Shown here in pieces: positions 23,269 through 35,194 of a DNA stretch of 64,000 bases. This DNA comes from Eumeta japonica (lineage: Eukaryota > Arthropoda > Insecta > Lepidoptera > Psychidae), in the NCBI GenBank assembly GCA_005406025.1, contig BGZK01001358.1, forward strand, positions 102,127 to 166,126. Reading direction: 5' to 3'. The notes beneath the pieces are model-generated. The model saw only the letters and a list, made by a program, of their open reading frames with translations, was not told the origin of the DNA and did no database searches. The position numbers and the translations under genes are program-made. Positions within the stretch are counted from its first letter, which is position 1. Every line of letters starts with the position of its first letter.

Positions 23269-23810
23269 GCGTGGAAAAAGCGTGGGGCGCTTTATGCCAC
23301 ATTTTTCGTATATAGATCAACCCATGCTTTTTCCACAATAATACTAGTATTTTTCGTCATTGTTTATTATTTTTATCAGCTCATATTCAGAATTATTTTT
23401 CACTTTTTAGTTTGATGTGCTTTAAAAGCGCATTTTTTAGTTTTTTTAAACTATATTTATTTTTCACTTTTTAGTTGGATTGACTGTTAAAAATTTGTAA
23501 TTTTTAACAATACAACAATAGTTTGGTTAATAATAATGCTTATTACTGTTACTTAATTCTATTACAAAACAGTAATAGAATTTAGTAACAGTAATAAGCC
23601 ACTTGCTCTCACGCAGACGATACATGAAGAATTTATTCGATCCTGGCGATCCTGATCGGGATAATGAGATAAACTTATGAAATTATTGTATTGTTACCGG
23701 TTCTTGATATGTGTTTAAATTAAATCTGTTCGTGTAAAGTGGGATAAAATCAAGTGTAAAGGAGTCGGTTACATACATACATGCATACAGGTGAAGCTAA
23801 TAAAAGCGTG
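23269..23810. mobile_element. TTAA-flanked foldback MITE, right half only (copy A)
   Basis: It starts in the element's centre (GTGGAAAAAGCGTGGGGCGC). It then runs through the arm (ATAATACTAGTATTTTTCG, CACTTTTTAGTTTGATGTGC), a nested hairpin around 23539-23598, and GCCACTTGCTCTCACGC, to the terminus GGTGAAGCTAATAAAAGCGTG. TTAA follows at 23811-23814. The arm is the inverse of 51347-51830. The left arm is deleted. A TTAA target is typical of piggyBac-type elements, but no transposase is present and the tips do not match the ends I know for that superfamily. Confidence 0.7.
23539..23598. repeat. Nested hairpin inside MITE copy A
   Basis: CTTATTACTGTTACTTAATT is inverted, with few changes, as the AGTAATAGAATTTAGTAACAG segment, with a short AT-rich loop. 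The same nested hairpin exists in copy B near 51568-51623. Confidence 0.75.
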
Positions 23811-24344
23811 TTAAAAAATCAACTAACAAATATTTGGTAGACTTTTTGAGTATAATAGTATTGAGTATTATAGTTAATATTGAGTAGCATATTGGGTATA
23901 ATAATAATATTTATTACTACATTTATTATTATATATTTATTATATTATTAAAAAGATGGTATATAATTTAGCGAAATTCATAAAATTTAAACATAATTTA
24001 TATTTTATTATCTAAGTTACATACCTATTTAACTATATCACTGATGAACAAAAAAAATTGTTCCCTGTGATTTTTTTGTTTCTATCTTAAATTGACATGT
24101 ATTTTTTTAAATATAGCAACATTTTTTCTCTAACAGCTTTTGTTTTTGAGTTACAGCTAACTACCCTCATTTACAAATTCTATTTAGATTTGCGTTTTTT
24201 ATTGGACCCTGAAATATATTTTATTCTTGTTTCCGATATGGCTTCGTCAAGATGTTTTGTGCTTAACCCCGATTGTTTTTTGCTATATTTATAGTGAATA
24301 TGTATTTACAAAATGTCGGAAACCTATATCGGACTTTGTGAAAA

Positions 24345-24725
24345 CTGCGTGTCATCAATACGCAGCTTCACAATAATTGCGCAAATTCGTGAAAGATTCT
24401 AATTTTGTCAAGTCAATGACTGAAGTCGAACCCAAAGCTTGGAATTTATTTGTTTTGGTTATGACTAATATCCTAGGCAAAAAGAAATCGGACGACCACA
24501 TTGTGTTTGTTGAGTCCATGCTACCGAACTTGCAACAACTAGGATGAAACATGAGCATAAAAATCCACTTCATGCACTCGCATTTAGACCGATTTCCGTA
24601 AAATCTGCGTGGTTTTAGTGAGAAACAGGGTGAATGATTCCATCAGGACCTTGGGATAATGGAAGAGCGCTATCAGGAAGGGTGGGACTCACATATAATG
24701 CAGACTACTGCGGGTGTTTGCAACG
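24345..24725 (+). pseudogene. Pseudogene fragment of uncharacterised TE-associated arthropod family
   Basis: One plus-strand frame reads through LRKFVKDSNFVKSMTEVE, PKAWNLFVLVMTNILG, then MSIKIHFMHSHLDRFP, a QGE-stop-FHQD segment and IMEERYQEGWD. I recognise this from many arthropod predicted proteins with an FVxVVxNFLGN ... MSxKxHxLHSHLDxFPxNLG ... EQGERFHQDIKxMEERYQGRWD layout. That family is multi-copy, seems linked to mobile elements, and to my knowledge has no assigned biochemical role. Three in-frame stops after the family start (after QQLG, after DRFP and inside QGE-FHQD), plus one before LRKF, inactivate it. Both ends are truncated, so only a C-terminal part remains. Confidence 0.65.
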
Positions 24726-26155
24726 AGGTCTATCTAAAGTCGTTCATTCAATGAAATCTTATGAAAGATCATTTGATAGGGTTCGATAGAAATTTTGTTA
24801 ACATATTATTAATTTTCTGTATTTTTTTGTCCAAATAATAAAATTGTATGTTTCAAAAAAGTATGTTAGCAATCTCCAAGTTTTTTTTTTCATAGTTACG
24901 GCCATAAAAATACCCAATAACAGAAAAAAAAAGAAAGGAAATAAGACTTGTGTTGACCAGTGAATTCATTGAGATAATAAATTGGAAACAGCCATTTTCA
25001 AACATTCAAATTTATGTTATGGAAATGTAGCATAAAGTAATATAATGACTTTTTAGATCTTTAATCGAGTTCAAAAAAGACGAGGATGTTAAATCGATTG
25101 TATTTTTTTTAATGTTGTTACGGAAAGTTACTTAGGTAGTTTACTATATTTTTTTATATTACTACATTTTAAGCTTTTTATTTGAGTAATTGTGTAACAA
25201 AAATAAATCAACCACTACTAAATTTTAATTGATGCTCGGGAATAGAACGGGTAACGGCTAGTTATTCTTATGTACTTTGTACCTACTTAAGCATCTATCC
25301 AATGTCTAAAGTTATTTATTTTTAATAAAAACAATAACTAGGCTCATGACGTTTAACATATTTATAGTTCGTAATATTTAAATAAAAATAACGTAGATTG
25401 TTGTGTATTGCATCAGTTTTAGTATCATATTTTATGTGATTTCAGCAATAAACATAATAAGGTTCTTAAGGTAATTTTGTGTTAATTATAAAGTACATCC
25501 AAATTTCGTGTAATTGGTATGTAATTCTTGATTTATTCGAAACAAATATTATTTTTAAAATTTCTCGGGCTTGCTAAAAATTTTCAAAGCGATGTATTTC
25601 ATCAACTCTTCGGACTATTTTTTAAGAAAAAGAAAACGTATCAATAAGGCCTTTTAAAGGCATCAAGAAAGAGTCGAGCAATTCTTTTCTATTGTCTGAA
25701 TTCTTTATTCCGTCGGTGACATTCGAAGAATGAAAAACGTCCTAGAATTATCTAGAACGTTAGTTTTCCTTCAGAATTTCTTTGTCTGTGAAAATATTTG
25801 GACACGTGCCTACGTTTCTAATACGATTAGAACCCTGTCTAAGGCCGCGACAGCTGAAAGCGTTAAAGGTTTTAGGATGTATTGTACGTACGACAAATAA
25901 TCGCTGGGTTTTTCTCCTTATAGAAATATTTAAGGTACATTTTGTGAATGTAATAGCTTCAATTTTTGAGACCATTGTTGAAAATTTCGTATGTTCTAAA
26001 TGCAATTAATACACTTCGCTGAAGAAGAAACTAACACAGACAAAATGAATTTAAAATACGTGATGGGTTTTGAAAGAAATAAAGGAAACTCAATAAAAAA
26101 GTTACATGTTAGCAGCAACGTTATTTTCCTTGTTCCATTTGTCGGCACTGACCTA
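24726..26155. other. No gene seen
   Basis: AT-rich sequence. At 25760-26009 frames of 81 and 75 codons are open on opposite strands, with no recognisable domain and no CpG or splice evidence in favour of either. Confidence 0.35.
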
Positions 26156-26217
26156 TATAATATAGATAAACATGGCGAAACTATAAGGATGCCTTATTGA
26201 TTACAGAACCCTAAAAA
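26156..26217. mobile_element. Right-end fragment of the GGTTCCG inverted-repeat element
   Basis: AACATGGCGAAACTATAAGG, then TTGATTACAGAACCCTAAAAA, matches the right terminus of the 811-2606 element (ACTACGGAACCCTAAAAA). The rest of the element to the left is not recognisable. Confidence 0.6.
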
Positions 26218-29200
26218 TGGAATGCCTGTCTGGGCATTTATTTTAATATCATACTTAAATAATAAATTTAAATAAATAAGTGTAATTATACTGTCCTGTG
26301 TTTCTTGATTTACGTAAGTTATTTATTTCAGTGCTGTAACCTGATAGAATAATAAGAACCATATTGTAATAAATGAGGTGGAGGTGGCCAGTGAGACATC
26401 CGGCCTCCGTGCTTAATCTCGCGAATGTGGGTTCTCATAGTAGTTGAAATTTAATTGTCGAATATTAGAATCCGAGCTAGCGAAAAACAAGAGAATAGGT
26501 ATTGAAGAGTGTGATGAAGGAAAAAAGGAGACGAGGAATCCCGCCTAAGTGCAAGAGCCTCGTTAGTGATAGAAAATGAATTGTTATAAGTGATATGATA
26601 GAGATCGTATCGAAATTGGTAAGGAGTGATATTGAAGAACCGATCTATAAACCGATTTGGTTTCACCTTATTTTTTATTTAAGAACTGAACTTGACCATC
26701 ATCAATGTTCCCGAGGGATATCCTCCAGAGCTACGCTCTAAAATGTATATACCTAGCTTTCCTCCCAACCCAGTTCTGGGTCCCCGTTTCGGTTTTATTT
26801 CCGATAGCGCTCACGGTTCGATTCGCACCAAGCCAGGACAAATATTAGTAATAAAATGAAATATAGGTTTATTACTCCGGAATAGTGTATAGCTCTGTGT
26901 GTATTTTTTCATGTATTATACCCTACCATTACGCCCTTTCGATGCTAAATTTTTTCTTGACATCCGATATAAATGAAATAAAGCCTTTATTCTGCTACAG
27001 GCCTAGCTCTATCTACTAATGAAAATTGCATTAGGATCGTTCAGTACTTTCAGAGCTGTGTGCGAATAGACAATTTTCTACTATTTAGTAGAGGAGGAAG
27101 TGTTTTCAACACCGTGTAACATTTCCTTCTCAATTTTGATTTTGAAGCTGAAATTGATTTTGAGCTGAAGCGGTTGCTGTCACAGCGCATTTTCAAAGTG
27201 TGTAAAGTCTGATGATGGCCTGGTGAATAATAACTGGTTCTCAAAACAGAAACTTATGGATACCTCTAATTTGGTACGTAACATATTCAAACGTCCGGGT
27301 GATATAATGCGGCTTCTTGCACAAGCTTCTAAAAGTATGACGGAGGTAAAGAAAATAAAGTACTGGACCTTAGCATCGATAGTAATGTATTCGAGTTAAA
27401 TTTTTTTAATGCCACACAAACTGCTGAGGTTTCGAAATGAATACCACAAAAAAATTTAAACGTGTTCTAAGACACAATCAGCTCTAGCATCATTGGGTAA
27501 AAGCATTAAAATCTATTTTTTTCTGAGGTAAGTACCTCAGAAAAAAAATCAGCTACATAAGTATGTAGCCGATGCACTTTGTGTACGTATGTGAATTTCG
27601 GAAGCGAAAAAAATTAGATCCCGCGTGATTTATGGCGCAATTTTAATATTAAATATTTTTATGGGATAAAAATATTTATTTTGAGGTTGACACACGTACA
27701 AGGTAGCAGCTCGAAAGTTAGTTTTATGTAAATCTTGCTAAAATATCACACAGAGACTTTTTCTTTGTGACTATGAATGAAACGTAATAAGCTGATACAA
27801 TACAAAATAAAAGTTTATGGGAATTTCGCTGATTTTTTTAAAACTACAGAATAATGCTACAGAATATATATCTCATATCATCACATTACTTTGTCTATGG
27901 ATTACAGTTTTTATCACATGTCTATTGCTCGCTCAAGGAATAAAAAATTTTTCCTATTATATGCTTTTAAACTATAATTAAAACAGTAACCTTTTAACGG
28001 TGAGAATGCCTAATAAATCTTTTTAACAGGTGAATCGGTGGTCGTGGTAGCGACCGTTTGTACCATTGTGCTACTTACTACTGACTAATAAAATGATGGA
28101 TTGGTCTAATTACTTATTAGTCTGGCAACCGCATGGAAAACAAATTTGAAAGTCTGGAATAAAAATACTGTATATAAAAATGTTATAAACGATAAAACTT
28201 TTATTCTTGAGATCAAACGGCAACTTGAAATACTTAGAAGATACAATTGTGATGATTGCGTCTACATCCTCTACTGGCTGGACCCTGACTTCTTAAACAA
28301 AAATTAATAAAAGCCAATAGCATGGCATTGTGCGTAACTCGTGATATACAGGTATACAATAAAATTATAATAAAAAATGCATTAACTGTAGGATATAATT
28401 TTCATTATCATAATGGCGTAAAAAATAAGTTGTTATGAATGTAGATTTTCTTTATTAAAAGATTAACAAATTAATTCTTTAATAAAGATTACTATACGAA
28501 TAATATATTTTACCCTAAACCTTAACACAGGCGTAATATTCAATTCTGCATTTGTTTTGTTTAGTGCATTCGAAAATGTGAAATCTTTTAAATTTGGAAT
28601 CTGTCAATCCAATGGTATGCATATTTATAAAACAGACTAACAAAAATAATGTATACATGGATGCTGGGCAAATTAAAGATGATCCTTCAATCGCATTATA
28701 TTTATTTAATAAATTTTCTCCGCTTTCAATTCTAAACGTCACTTCCTTTACGCCATGTTTTTTTATATTACACAGCTCTCCTCACTCGCACATATCGTTC
28801 CATTGCTCTTAGCTACGTTTATAAATCAGTGCATTCATCTTCCTTCATAGACAATCGATCCCACACTTGGCCATCTTGATATTATATGGCTGTCCTCAGT
28901 CATAACAACAATCTACGAGAGAAGGAGAAGAATAAGTTATAAAATTAAATTAACAGCTTTAAAAAATATTCTTATGCTTAGTTTGCAATGACAGAGTGCT
29001 TACCAGACAATATCAGATTCTTGTTAAATAACAATTACTATATTCAATTATCTAACAATTTTCTCTTCAAAAAATTTAGTACGTCTTAGCTATATGTCAT
29101 CTCATACCATACATACAAACGCATATTGCACATAACAATTTTCTTTCGTTCTTGCATTCTTCTATTTTTACCTGTGAAAAAAAAATTGTGCACCTATAGA
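26218..29200. other. No gene seen; degenerate repeat debris
   Basis: 26370-26440 (GGTGGCCAGTGAGACATCCG ... GTGGGTTCTC) may be a very degenerate tRNA-like SINE head. 26755-26850 has repeated GTCCCCGTTTCGG-type phrases resembling 31190-31320. 27535-27580 holds two short palindromes (CTGAGGTAAGTACCTCAG, and CTACATAAGTATGTAG). No coding frame is supported. Confidence 0.3.
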
Positions 29201-29204
29201 AATA

Positions 29205-30138
29205 ACTAATTATTAAGGAATCTGTTGCCCAGGGTTTCATATAATCAGTTGATATAGAGGTTTTATTTAGACTTTCAACTGTAGTCAGTTTTCTCTACAT
29301 TATGTCTGTCATTTGTCCTAACTTTATTAACTCTGTATGCTCCTAGAAATTTTGGTTTCAACTTATAGAGATTCTGCATTGGGTTCTTTTAATAACAACT
29401 AAATCGCCCACTCTTCTTTAATCCTTCTTACATATATTATAAATTCCTATATAATAAATTCTTATTGTATTTCAAATATCTGTTCTTTAGCTTTCATTCT
29501 CAACTCTTGTCTTTGAATATTAAAATCATTAATCTTCTCTTGTTGTCGGAGCTCGTAGATTTCCTTGTCATCATTTCTCATTTTCACTCCAAGTGGCAGT
29601 TCAAACGGTGTGGTTGCTTATATTTCGATGGTCAGTACTGTTGAACGGTCGTGTACAGAACTGACGTGACGATACCGCAGTGATGGTGACTCAATACACA
29701 ATTTGATAAGTACACCTTTAGCCGTATGGTGTACTCTTTCTAGCCGTCCTTTTGCTTGTGAAATTCCAATTGTTATATTGATATGTTTAATGCCTTGCTC
29801 TGCACGACACTGAATTCGCTACTGGTGAATGCTGTAACCCGGTTTGTAATAAATGTTGTAGCTTTTCCGAAAGTTTATCGATGTATTTTAAGCTTGTCTT
29901 TAACTTCTTTATCAGTTAAGTTTTTCGTTGGGAATAACCGCACAAACTTTGTGAAAACGTTTACAACCGTAAGCATGTAATTATACTATTTTTTGTTTCA
30001 CACATAGGTCCTAAATAATAAAAATGTAGAGGACTTTTGCCAATATCTATAACATGTAGAAATTCTCCTATTTAAATAAATTCTCCGTACTTATTAATGG
30101 CTAGTATACATAGTATGCATGCTAAAATGAACTATTGA
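29205..30138 (-). pseudogene. Ty3/gypsy integrase relic
   Basis: Minus-strand frames give, in order, the end of the zinc-binding region (ACILCILAINKYGEF), the start of the integrase core (FYYLGPM preceded by a degraded HTxHxDH-like block), a TFSQSLCGYSQRKT segment, and KRTARKSTPYG. Then come ATTPFELPLGVKMRNDD, YELRQQEKINDFNIQ, and the C-terminal GPY/F-like module (VGDLVVIKRTQ, LKPKFLGAYRVNKVRTND). The tail reads TSISTDYMKPWATD. Integrase inserts the element's cDNA into host DNA; the order fits a metazoan gypsy pol 3' end. Many stops and frameshifts, and loss of most of the catalytic core, make it dead. No LTR, gag, protease or RT was found nearby. Confidence 0.7.
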
Positions 30139-30195
30139 ACTTTGGCATCTAATTTTTCCATAAAGTAGTTTTTGCTTATAGCATTTTTTTTATTG

Positions 30196-30249
30196 AAGAT
30201 AGGATAAGGTAAGGTAAGATAAGGTAATTTAAGGCAGGTAAGGTAAGAC
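30196..30249. repeat. Pentameric AGGTA microsatellite
   Basis: About ten imperfect AGGTA units (with AGATA and ATTTA variants). On the minus strand it follows a CpG-containing segment (30250-30370), as if it were the tail of a retroposed element. It is not the insect telomere repeat TTAGG. Confidence 0.7.
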
Positions 30250-30724
30250 GAGTCGCTTCGTGCCTCGTTGAGAACGTCAAAGCCGTCGGTCTTCGACCTT
30301 GTAGTCCCACTGGATTCAGATTCAAGCACTGCGACTTGAAATGAAAACATTGTGGGAGGTTGCGCCTCAGCAATTTTTTTATTAAATATACGCCCATTAC
30401 TTTCCCATATCTTATTTTATAGATCGCTCATTTGGTATGCAAGGAACAGTTTTTGAGTCAGTATGATCAAAATATGCGTTTTGTGACTGATAGCAATACA
30501 ATCAGTAATAAACAATGGATTCAGTTACTTCTATTGACTTCCAATATAATAACGAGACATAAATAAATATACAGATGGCCAAGGCATTAAGTATCAAGAT
30601 AACGTAATTATGTCTAAAGAATAAGATTATAAGTTCTTAAATTTCTCAGTATTTTTTATAATTCCTTAAGAATTTACGTTTCGTTTATATTGCAGATTAG
30701 TGAATGTAAATATGTATTGAATAC

Positions 30725-30910
30725 ATATATATTCACGTCACGAAGTCGGCGAGAAGTTAGGATAATTTTGACGTCACACGTGATCCGACACTTGAATGAC
30801 GTCTAGCGCCTCGGGACTGAGCGGGCGGCGGGCGAGTTCCCGTTAACTCGAGACTAAAGGTGCAAAGCGATTGAAAGGCGATCGCATGCGAGTTAAAGTT
30901 GGAGGAATTG
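30725..30910. promoter_or_regulatory. CpG-rich block with a palindromic CRE and related sites
   Basis: A full TGACGTCA (CREB/ATF-type site) lies at 30769-30776, with TTCACGTCAC near 30732 and TGACGTCTAGC near 30796. Downstream is a CpG-dense stretch (GAGCGGGCGGCGGGCGAG) and CGATCGCATGCGAG. No TATA box or initiator is convincing. Grouping of CRE-type sites in a CpG-rich island within AT-rich DNA suggests a regulatory element. A similar arrangement recurs at 35198. Confidence 0.3.
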
Positions 30911-31032
30911 TAATTCTCGAGGAGAACTACAATAGTTTTCCAGGGTATAATTCCATATTCACTAAAATAGACAACTGCGAGTCCAATTTCCGTGGTCAGT
31001 TTTCCGTACTAAATAATTTAGTATTATTTAGT

Positions 31033-31110
31033 ACTAGCTGGCCCGGCAGACATTGTTCTACCCTTTTTGTTTGTTTTTTCCCATATAACTAAGCAGCCAT
31101 GGACGTATAA
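31033..31110 (+). mobile_element. Fragment of lepidopteran CTAGCTGGCCCGGC repeat
   Basis: The start CTAGCTGGCCCGGCAGACAT followed by TTGTTCTACC is the 5' end of a very common interspersed repeat in moths and butterflies (recalled from memory). Only about 80 bp is recognisable. Confidence 0.5.
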
Positions 31111-31399
31111 TGAATTCCTTCATCTTTTGTGTCGATTGATTTCTAACTGAATACCCGTATCGCTTTCGATTCCGCAGCCGGTCACACATGTGACTGTAAT
31201 CCCAACCACACATTCGTTTTCGACCCCAGTTCTTCGTTTCGGCCCCGGTCCAGCTGGCGATTCAGTTCCGATCAGATTCTATTCTCGTCCCGTTCGTAAT
31301 TCTCTGCCCCACCCCGCTTTAAATTCTGATTTCGCTACCAGTCACAATTGCGACTTAGGCGAAGCTGAGAGTAAAGATTATTTAAAAGGATGTTTGTAT

Positions 31400-31625
31400 A
31401 TGTGAAATCGATAAACTCAGAAACTATTTGACCGATCATTATGAATATTGGTATATACAATTGTACATGTATCGGTTGAGCGATACAAAAGTCGCTACAT
31501 CGCCGCGCCACCTGGTGGCGAGTTACCTCAGTGGGGATAGCATAAAAACCTCCGTGAAAAAAACCGTGTACATACCAATATTCATAATATATCTATATAT
31601 ATAAGAATGTTGTGACTTTTAGTTG
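31400..31625 (+). mobile_element. Lepidopteran repeat fragment (ACTATTTGACCGATCATTATG type)
   Basis: CTATTTGACCGATCATTATG and TGAATATTGGTATATACA are the signature of a widespread lepidopteran interspersed repeat. CGCCGCGCCACCTGGTGGCG follows, and the block ends in TATCTATATATATAAG. No open frame. Class not determined. Confidence 0.45.
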
Positions 31626-33700
31626 CCAAATCTTTATCAACCTCTTAAAGAATATTTGTTACAGTTTCCCGATTTTTCGAATCGACCTTGAGATAGGATG
31701 CAGCTATGACAGTGATTTATATTAATTTATTTGAAGCTGTGAAAAGAAAAGTTTGTGTGCATTTGTTTTTAATTTGAATTTTTATCAATTTAATTTGACT
31801 ACTAATTACAGGAAATGGATTTTTTACTTCTGTTTGTATTACAACTGCCAAAATTATTTCTCAAAACCAAACTTCAGTAAACTCATGCCTTGTATGTTTT
31901 CTTTATATAATTTGATTTAGACGAATTATGAAAAAAAAAAACAATTGTTACGTTCAAATATAGTTGATATTTTCATAAGTGTTTTTTCATTTTCATTTTG
32001 GTACGGGTCACCAAAGAAAAACGGCTGTCTAATGTCGTTTTATATTAAAACAAATACGTGAACGCCACTGTTAATTCTAAGAACTCGTCATTTACTATAA
32101 TAATAAAAAAACAAACCTTTTTTTTAATGTAGGCTCCTCACTAGTGACGTGATCACAGCCACGGTTTTCGTCGACATTCACGGGGCGGGACGAGAAATTA
32201 TTTCATCTACATTTTCGCTGTTAGTTCTTAGAACGGTTCGCACGTGGAGAATTATTATTTGCTCCTCCTAATGGCTGTAATTTCGAAATTGAATCATGGC
32301 ACGATGAATATAATGGGATGTAATTTAATATTTTTGGTTACTGTAATGAATTCCGTTAAGTACTTGTGCCTATGTATGTCCATGTTCAAGACAAATTCAA
32401 ACGTTCTGCTATCACAATTTCATTATTCAAGAAAATTAAAATAAAGAAAATGTCCTACAAAATAGTATACAGCAATTTTCTGTTTATCATCGTTGAACAA
32501 ACTCTATAGAAGTATTTAAAATTGCTTTCCAAAACGAAGGTCTATTTGACATCTTCAGGTATAGAAACAATAAATCATGGATTGTTTGATGACTTAGTGT
32601 CCATGTATCAATCTGATGGAGAAAAAGATTTTAACAACGTTCCATAATTATTGTATGCGCCGGTTGCTGATCGGAATTGTTCTATTTGTTCTAGCCTCAA
32701 AATTCATATAGTGGCAAATCAAAGGGATGGAAAGAACTCACCCTCCTGTGTAATGTCATCTTTACTATCGGCGGCCACCGTTTCGAGCACAACTGCGGCT
32801 CTATGATGTTTTTTTATTCAGAACACGTAGAATACACTTGCGGTTCACAATATATAAATTTAATAATCAGAACATGCAATATAATGAGCGATTTGCAGTT
32901 ACGTTCGCGAAATGTAGAGTGCGGGAAGGAACAAATTGGGTTGCGGGTGTAAAGGAGGAGGCTATCAGCCACTGTACTTAATTTCGTGAATACGAGACAA
33001 TCATATATGTGACCTACGTGAGCCACTCGATTATTTGCACATAGTACACAGTAAGTATTTAAGCACAGAATTAAATGTTTGCTTTAGATAAGAAATAGTT
33101 AGTAACACTGACCTAAGGCGGAAGCGACGCGAACGTGTCAAAAGGGTGGGTGCAGTCAACCGACAATTTATCTATAATAAATGCACAAATTCGTGATTTG
33201 GGCCGTAACCACCCCCACCTTCTAAACCGTCACAGATTTACATGACTGTAATCCCAATTTTTTTCAGCCAAATTTTTACTAATCAATTGATATCGTTCAA
33301 TCAGATTTCATCTTAGAATATTATGCTTTTTAATAAAAAAGTATTTGTAAAACCGTACAATACTAGACGTACAATATTCGCTATACAAGATGCAAAACTT
33401 TCTTTTGAAAAACTGGAATATCGGCAGAGCTTTACATGAGTGATTTGTGTAAAAGCTCTGCTATGTATTGCCGTCTTAAGTATTGGACTAGTCTAGAACT
33501 AGCCAGTTCGAAAAAGAAGACAGCGGTCGGACAAGACGAGAGCGCTACTGCAGGAAAACATAATTACCTCCTAGTAGAACCCATCTCATTGGCTCTCGGT
33601 TCGGACTACGTCTGTCCTGTAAATGAATTTGTGATGCGCTTTGAAACTAAAACCACTAACTGCTGAAATATTTGAATTTTAATGCTTCTTTAGCTGTTAC
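31626..33700. other. No gene seen
   Basis: AT-rich. A 76-codon plus-strand frame (33436-33666) covers a CpG-containing stretch (CGGTCGGACAAGACGAGAGC) but shows no recognisable domain. 32140-32250 is moderately CpG-rich (GGGGCGGGACGAG). Nothing else is supported. Confidence 0.35.
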
Positions 33701-33704
33701 TTAG

Positions 33705-33707
<3 letters not shown>

Positions 33708-33742
<35 letters not shown>
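33708..33742. repeat. (GT)n microsatellite
   Basis: An uninterrupted run of about 17 GT dinucleotides. Confidence 0.97.
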
Positions 33743-33746
<4 letters not shown>

Positions 33747-34770
33747 TTTCAGCGCGTGCGTGCTCGCGTGATTGTACGTAAGAGTCTTATAACTTTTAAA
33801 CATATTACGCGATAGAAATGCAGCATACTATATTCGCAAGTAATCCACTCTAATTAGCCTTCCTGAAAATTTAAAGTAATTTCTCGCGGTACATTTTGAG
33901 AAATCGCAAAAATAAAATTTTCAGAAATATGCTTTTATTATAAATAATTTTTAGACTACTCTATCCACCAATATTAAAATGTAATTAGCTCTTTCCTAAA
34001 CAGTTGCATCGACTGTCGCAAATTACATAAATATCAGTTTATTTGTTCAAAAGTTATCTTTGAAGAAAATTTTCTAAAAAGTGTTTTTGGAATATGTTTT
34101 AAACAACTCTACCTATAAACATTAGAATCTAATCAGTTCTTCCTCTTAAAAATAAACATACATTCACTAAACCGAATCAAAATTGGTTAGTTCTTTCCGA
34201 GACATCGTTAACGAAAAATACGCAAAAAAATGTTTTTTTTTTTTTCAACATAACAAAATTCTTATTCGATTTATTTTAAATTGTTTTAGTATGAAAAATT
34301 GCGGTCAAATCCGCAAAGCATTTGACAAGTATGAAAGTAGTTGTCAAATGAAAGAAAATAGGCAATCGTTTTTTAGAATCTTCAAGCTTGGAACGCTCAA
34401 AAACTTGCAGACAAGTATACTTTTCATCTTGAGGAGCTGAAAAACACATCGAGAAATATAATAGAGAGAAGTTTTAGGGATGGCCTATTGGGTCAATCAT
34501 TTTTCCGATTTTTTGTTCAGGGGTTTTCGTCAATCACATGGTGTTTTTATAACATCTCCCCCGTTGGTGAAATTTATTGAGATGTGAACTTATCCCCCTC
34601 GTGAGAGAGTTCGCCCATACGTTTAACTCACATTACATTAAACAAACTCGCCGAAAAATATTTTGAGGTCACGTAATTAGTGATTGTAATAATAATATGC
34701 CTCTTATCTGTTCTTATTAAATAATTTTACATTATATCGTTATGAAAATTATATTTTCGTATATTTATGG
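33743..34770. other. No gene seen
   Basis: An 85-codon plus-strand frame (34183-34440) is AT-driven and Phe/Lys/Asn-rich, with no domain. About 34500-34690 (ATCTCCCCCGTTGGTG, GTCACGTAATTAGTG) resembles a decayed, reverse-oriented interspersed repeat. Confidence 0.35.
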
Positions 34771-34774
34771 ACCT

Positions 34775-35020
34775 CTCATCGAGTAAAGGCCTCCTCTATT
34801 TTGCTCCAAAGTTTTCTACCTTTGGCTTTTACTGCCCCAATCGTTTCCTGCTGTCTTTATTGTCGTTGAGCCATCTATCTACACTCATACGTGCGATATG
34901 ACCCGACAATTTCCATTTCAATTTTTAACAGTGGTTTAGAGCATTTATTGTCTTTGTTCATCTTCTTATGTCTGAATTTCTTTGTTTATCTATACGCTTT
35001 AGGTTTAGAATGCTTCGCTC
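34775..35020 (-). pseudogene. 3'-terminal fragment of an RTE-like LINE reverse transcriptase
   Basis: On the minus strand: ERSILNLKRIDKQRNSDIRR, then a stop, ALNHC, stop, KLKWKLSGHIARMSVDRWLN. After a frameshift come RKLWSKIEEAFTR and stop. The pattern E-R-S-I-L ... RNxxIRR ... LKWxxxGHIAR ... DRWxx ... W ... EEAF is the C-terminal end of the endonuclease/reverse transcriptase ORF of RTE-like LINEs, which are abundant in Lepidoptera. The RT catalytic part is absent (5' truncation, as usual for LINEs). Stops and one frameshift make it inactive. Confidence 0.65.
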
Positions 35021-35194
35021 TAATTTTTTAAAAATCAACGATCGTATCGTAATATATTAAGCTAGCCCCGGTGCATGAGCCTTACGTAATCGTCAGTCGG
35101 CTTTTTTTTTTAATCACGAACAAATTAAAAAGTTCCGTCGCCCCTGCTCTACGAAGTGCATGCTCTGAACTGACTGCAGTTTTCATGTCGTAAA

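Noticed and set aside
30196..30249. Possible interstitial telomere repeat
   Set aside because: The unit is AGGTA, not any rotation of the insect TTAGG repeat.
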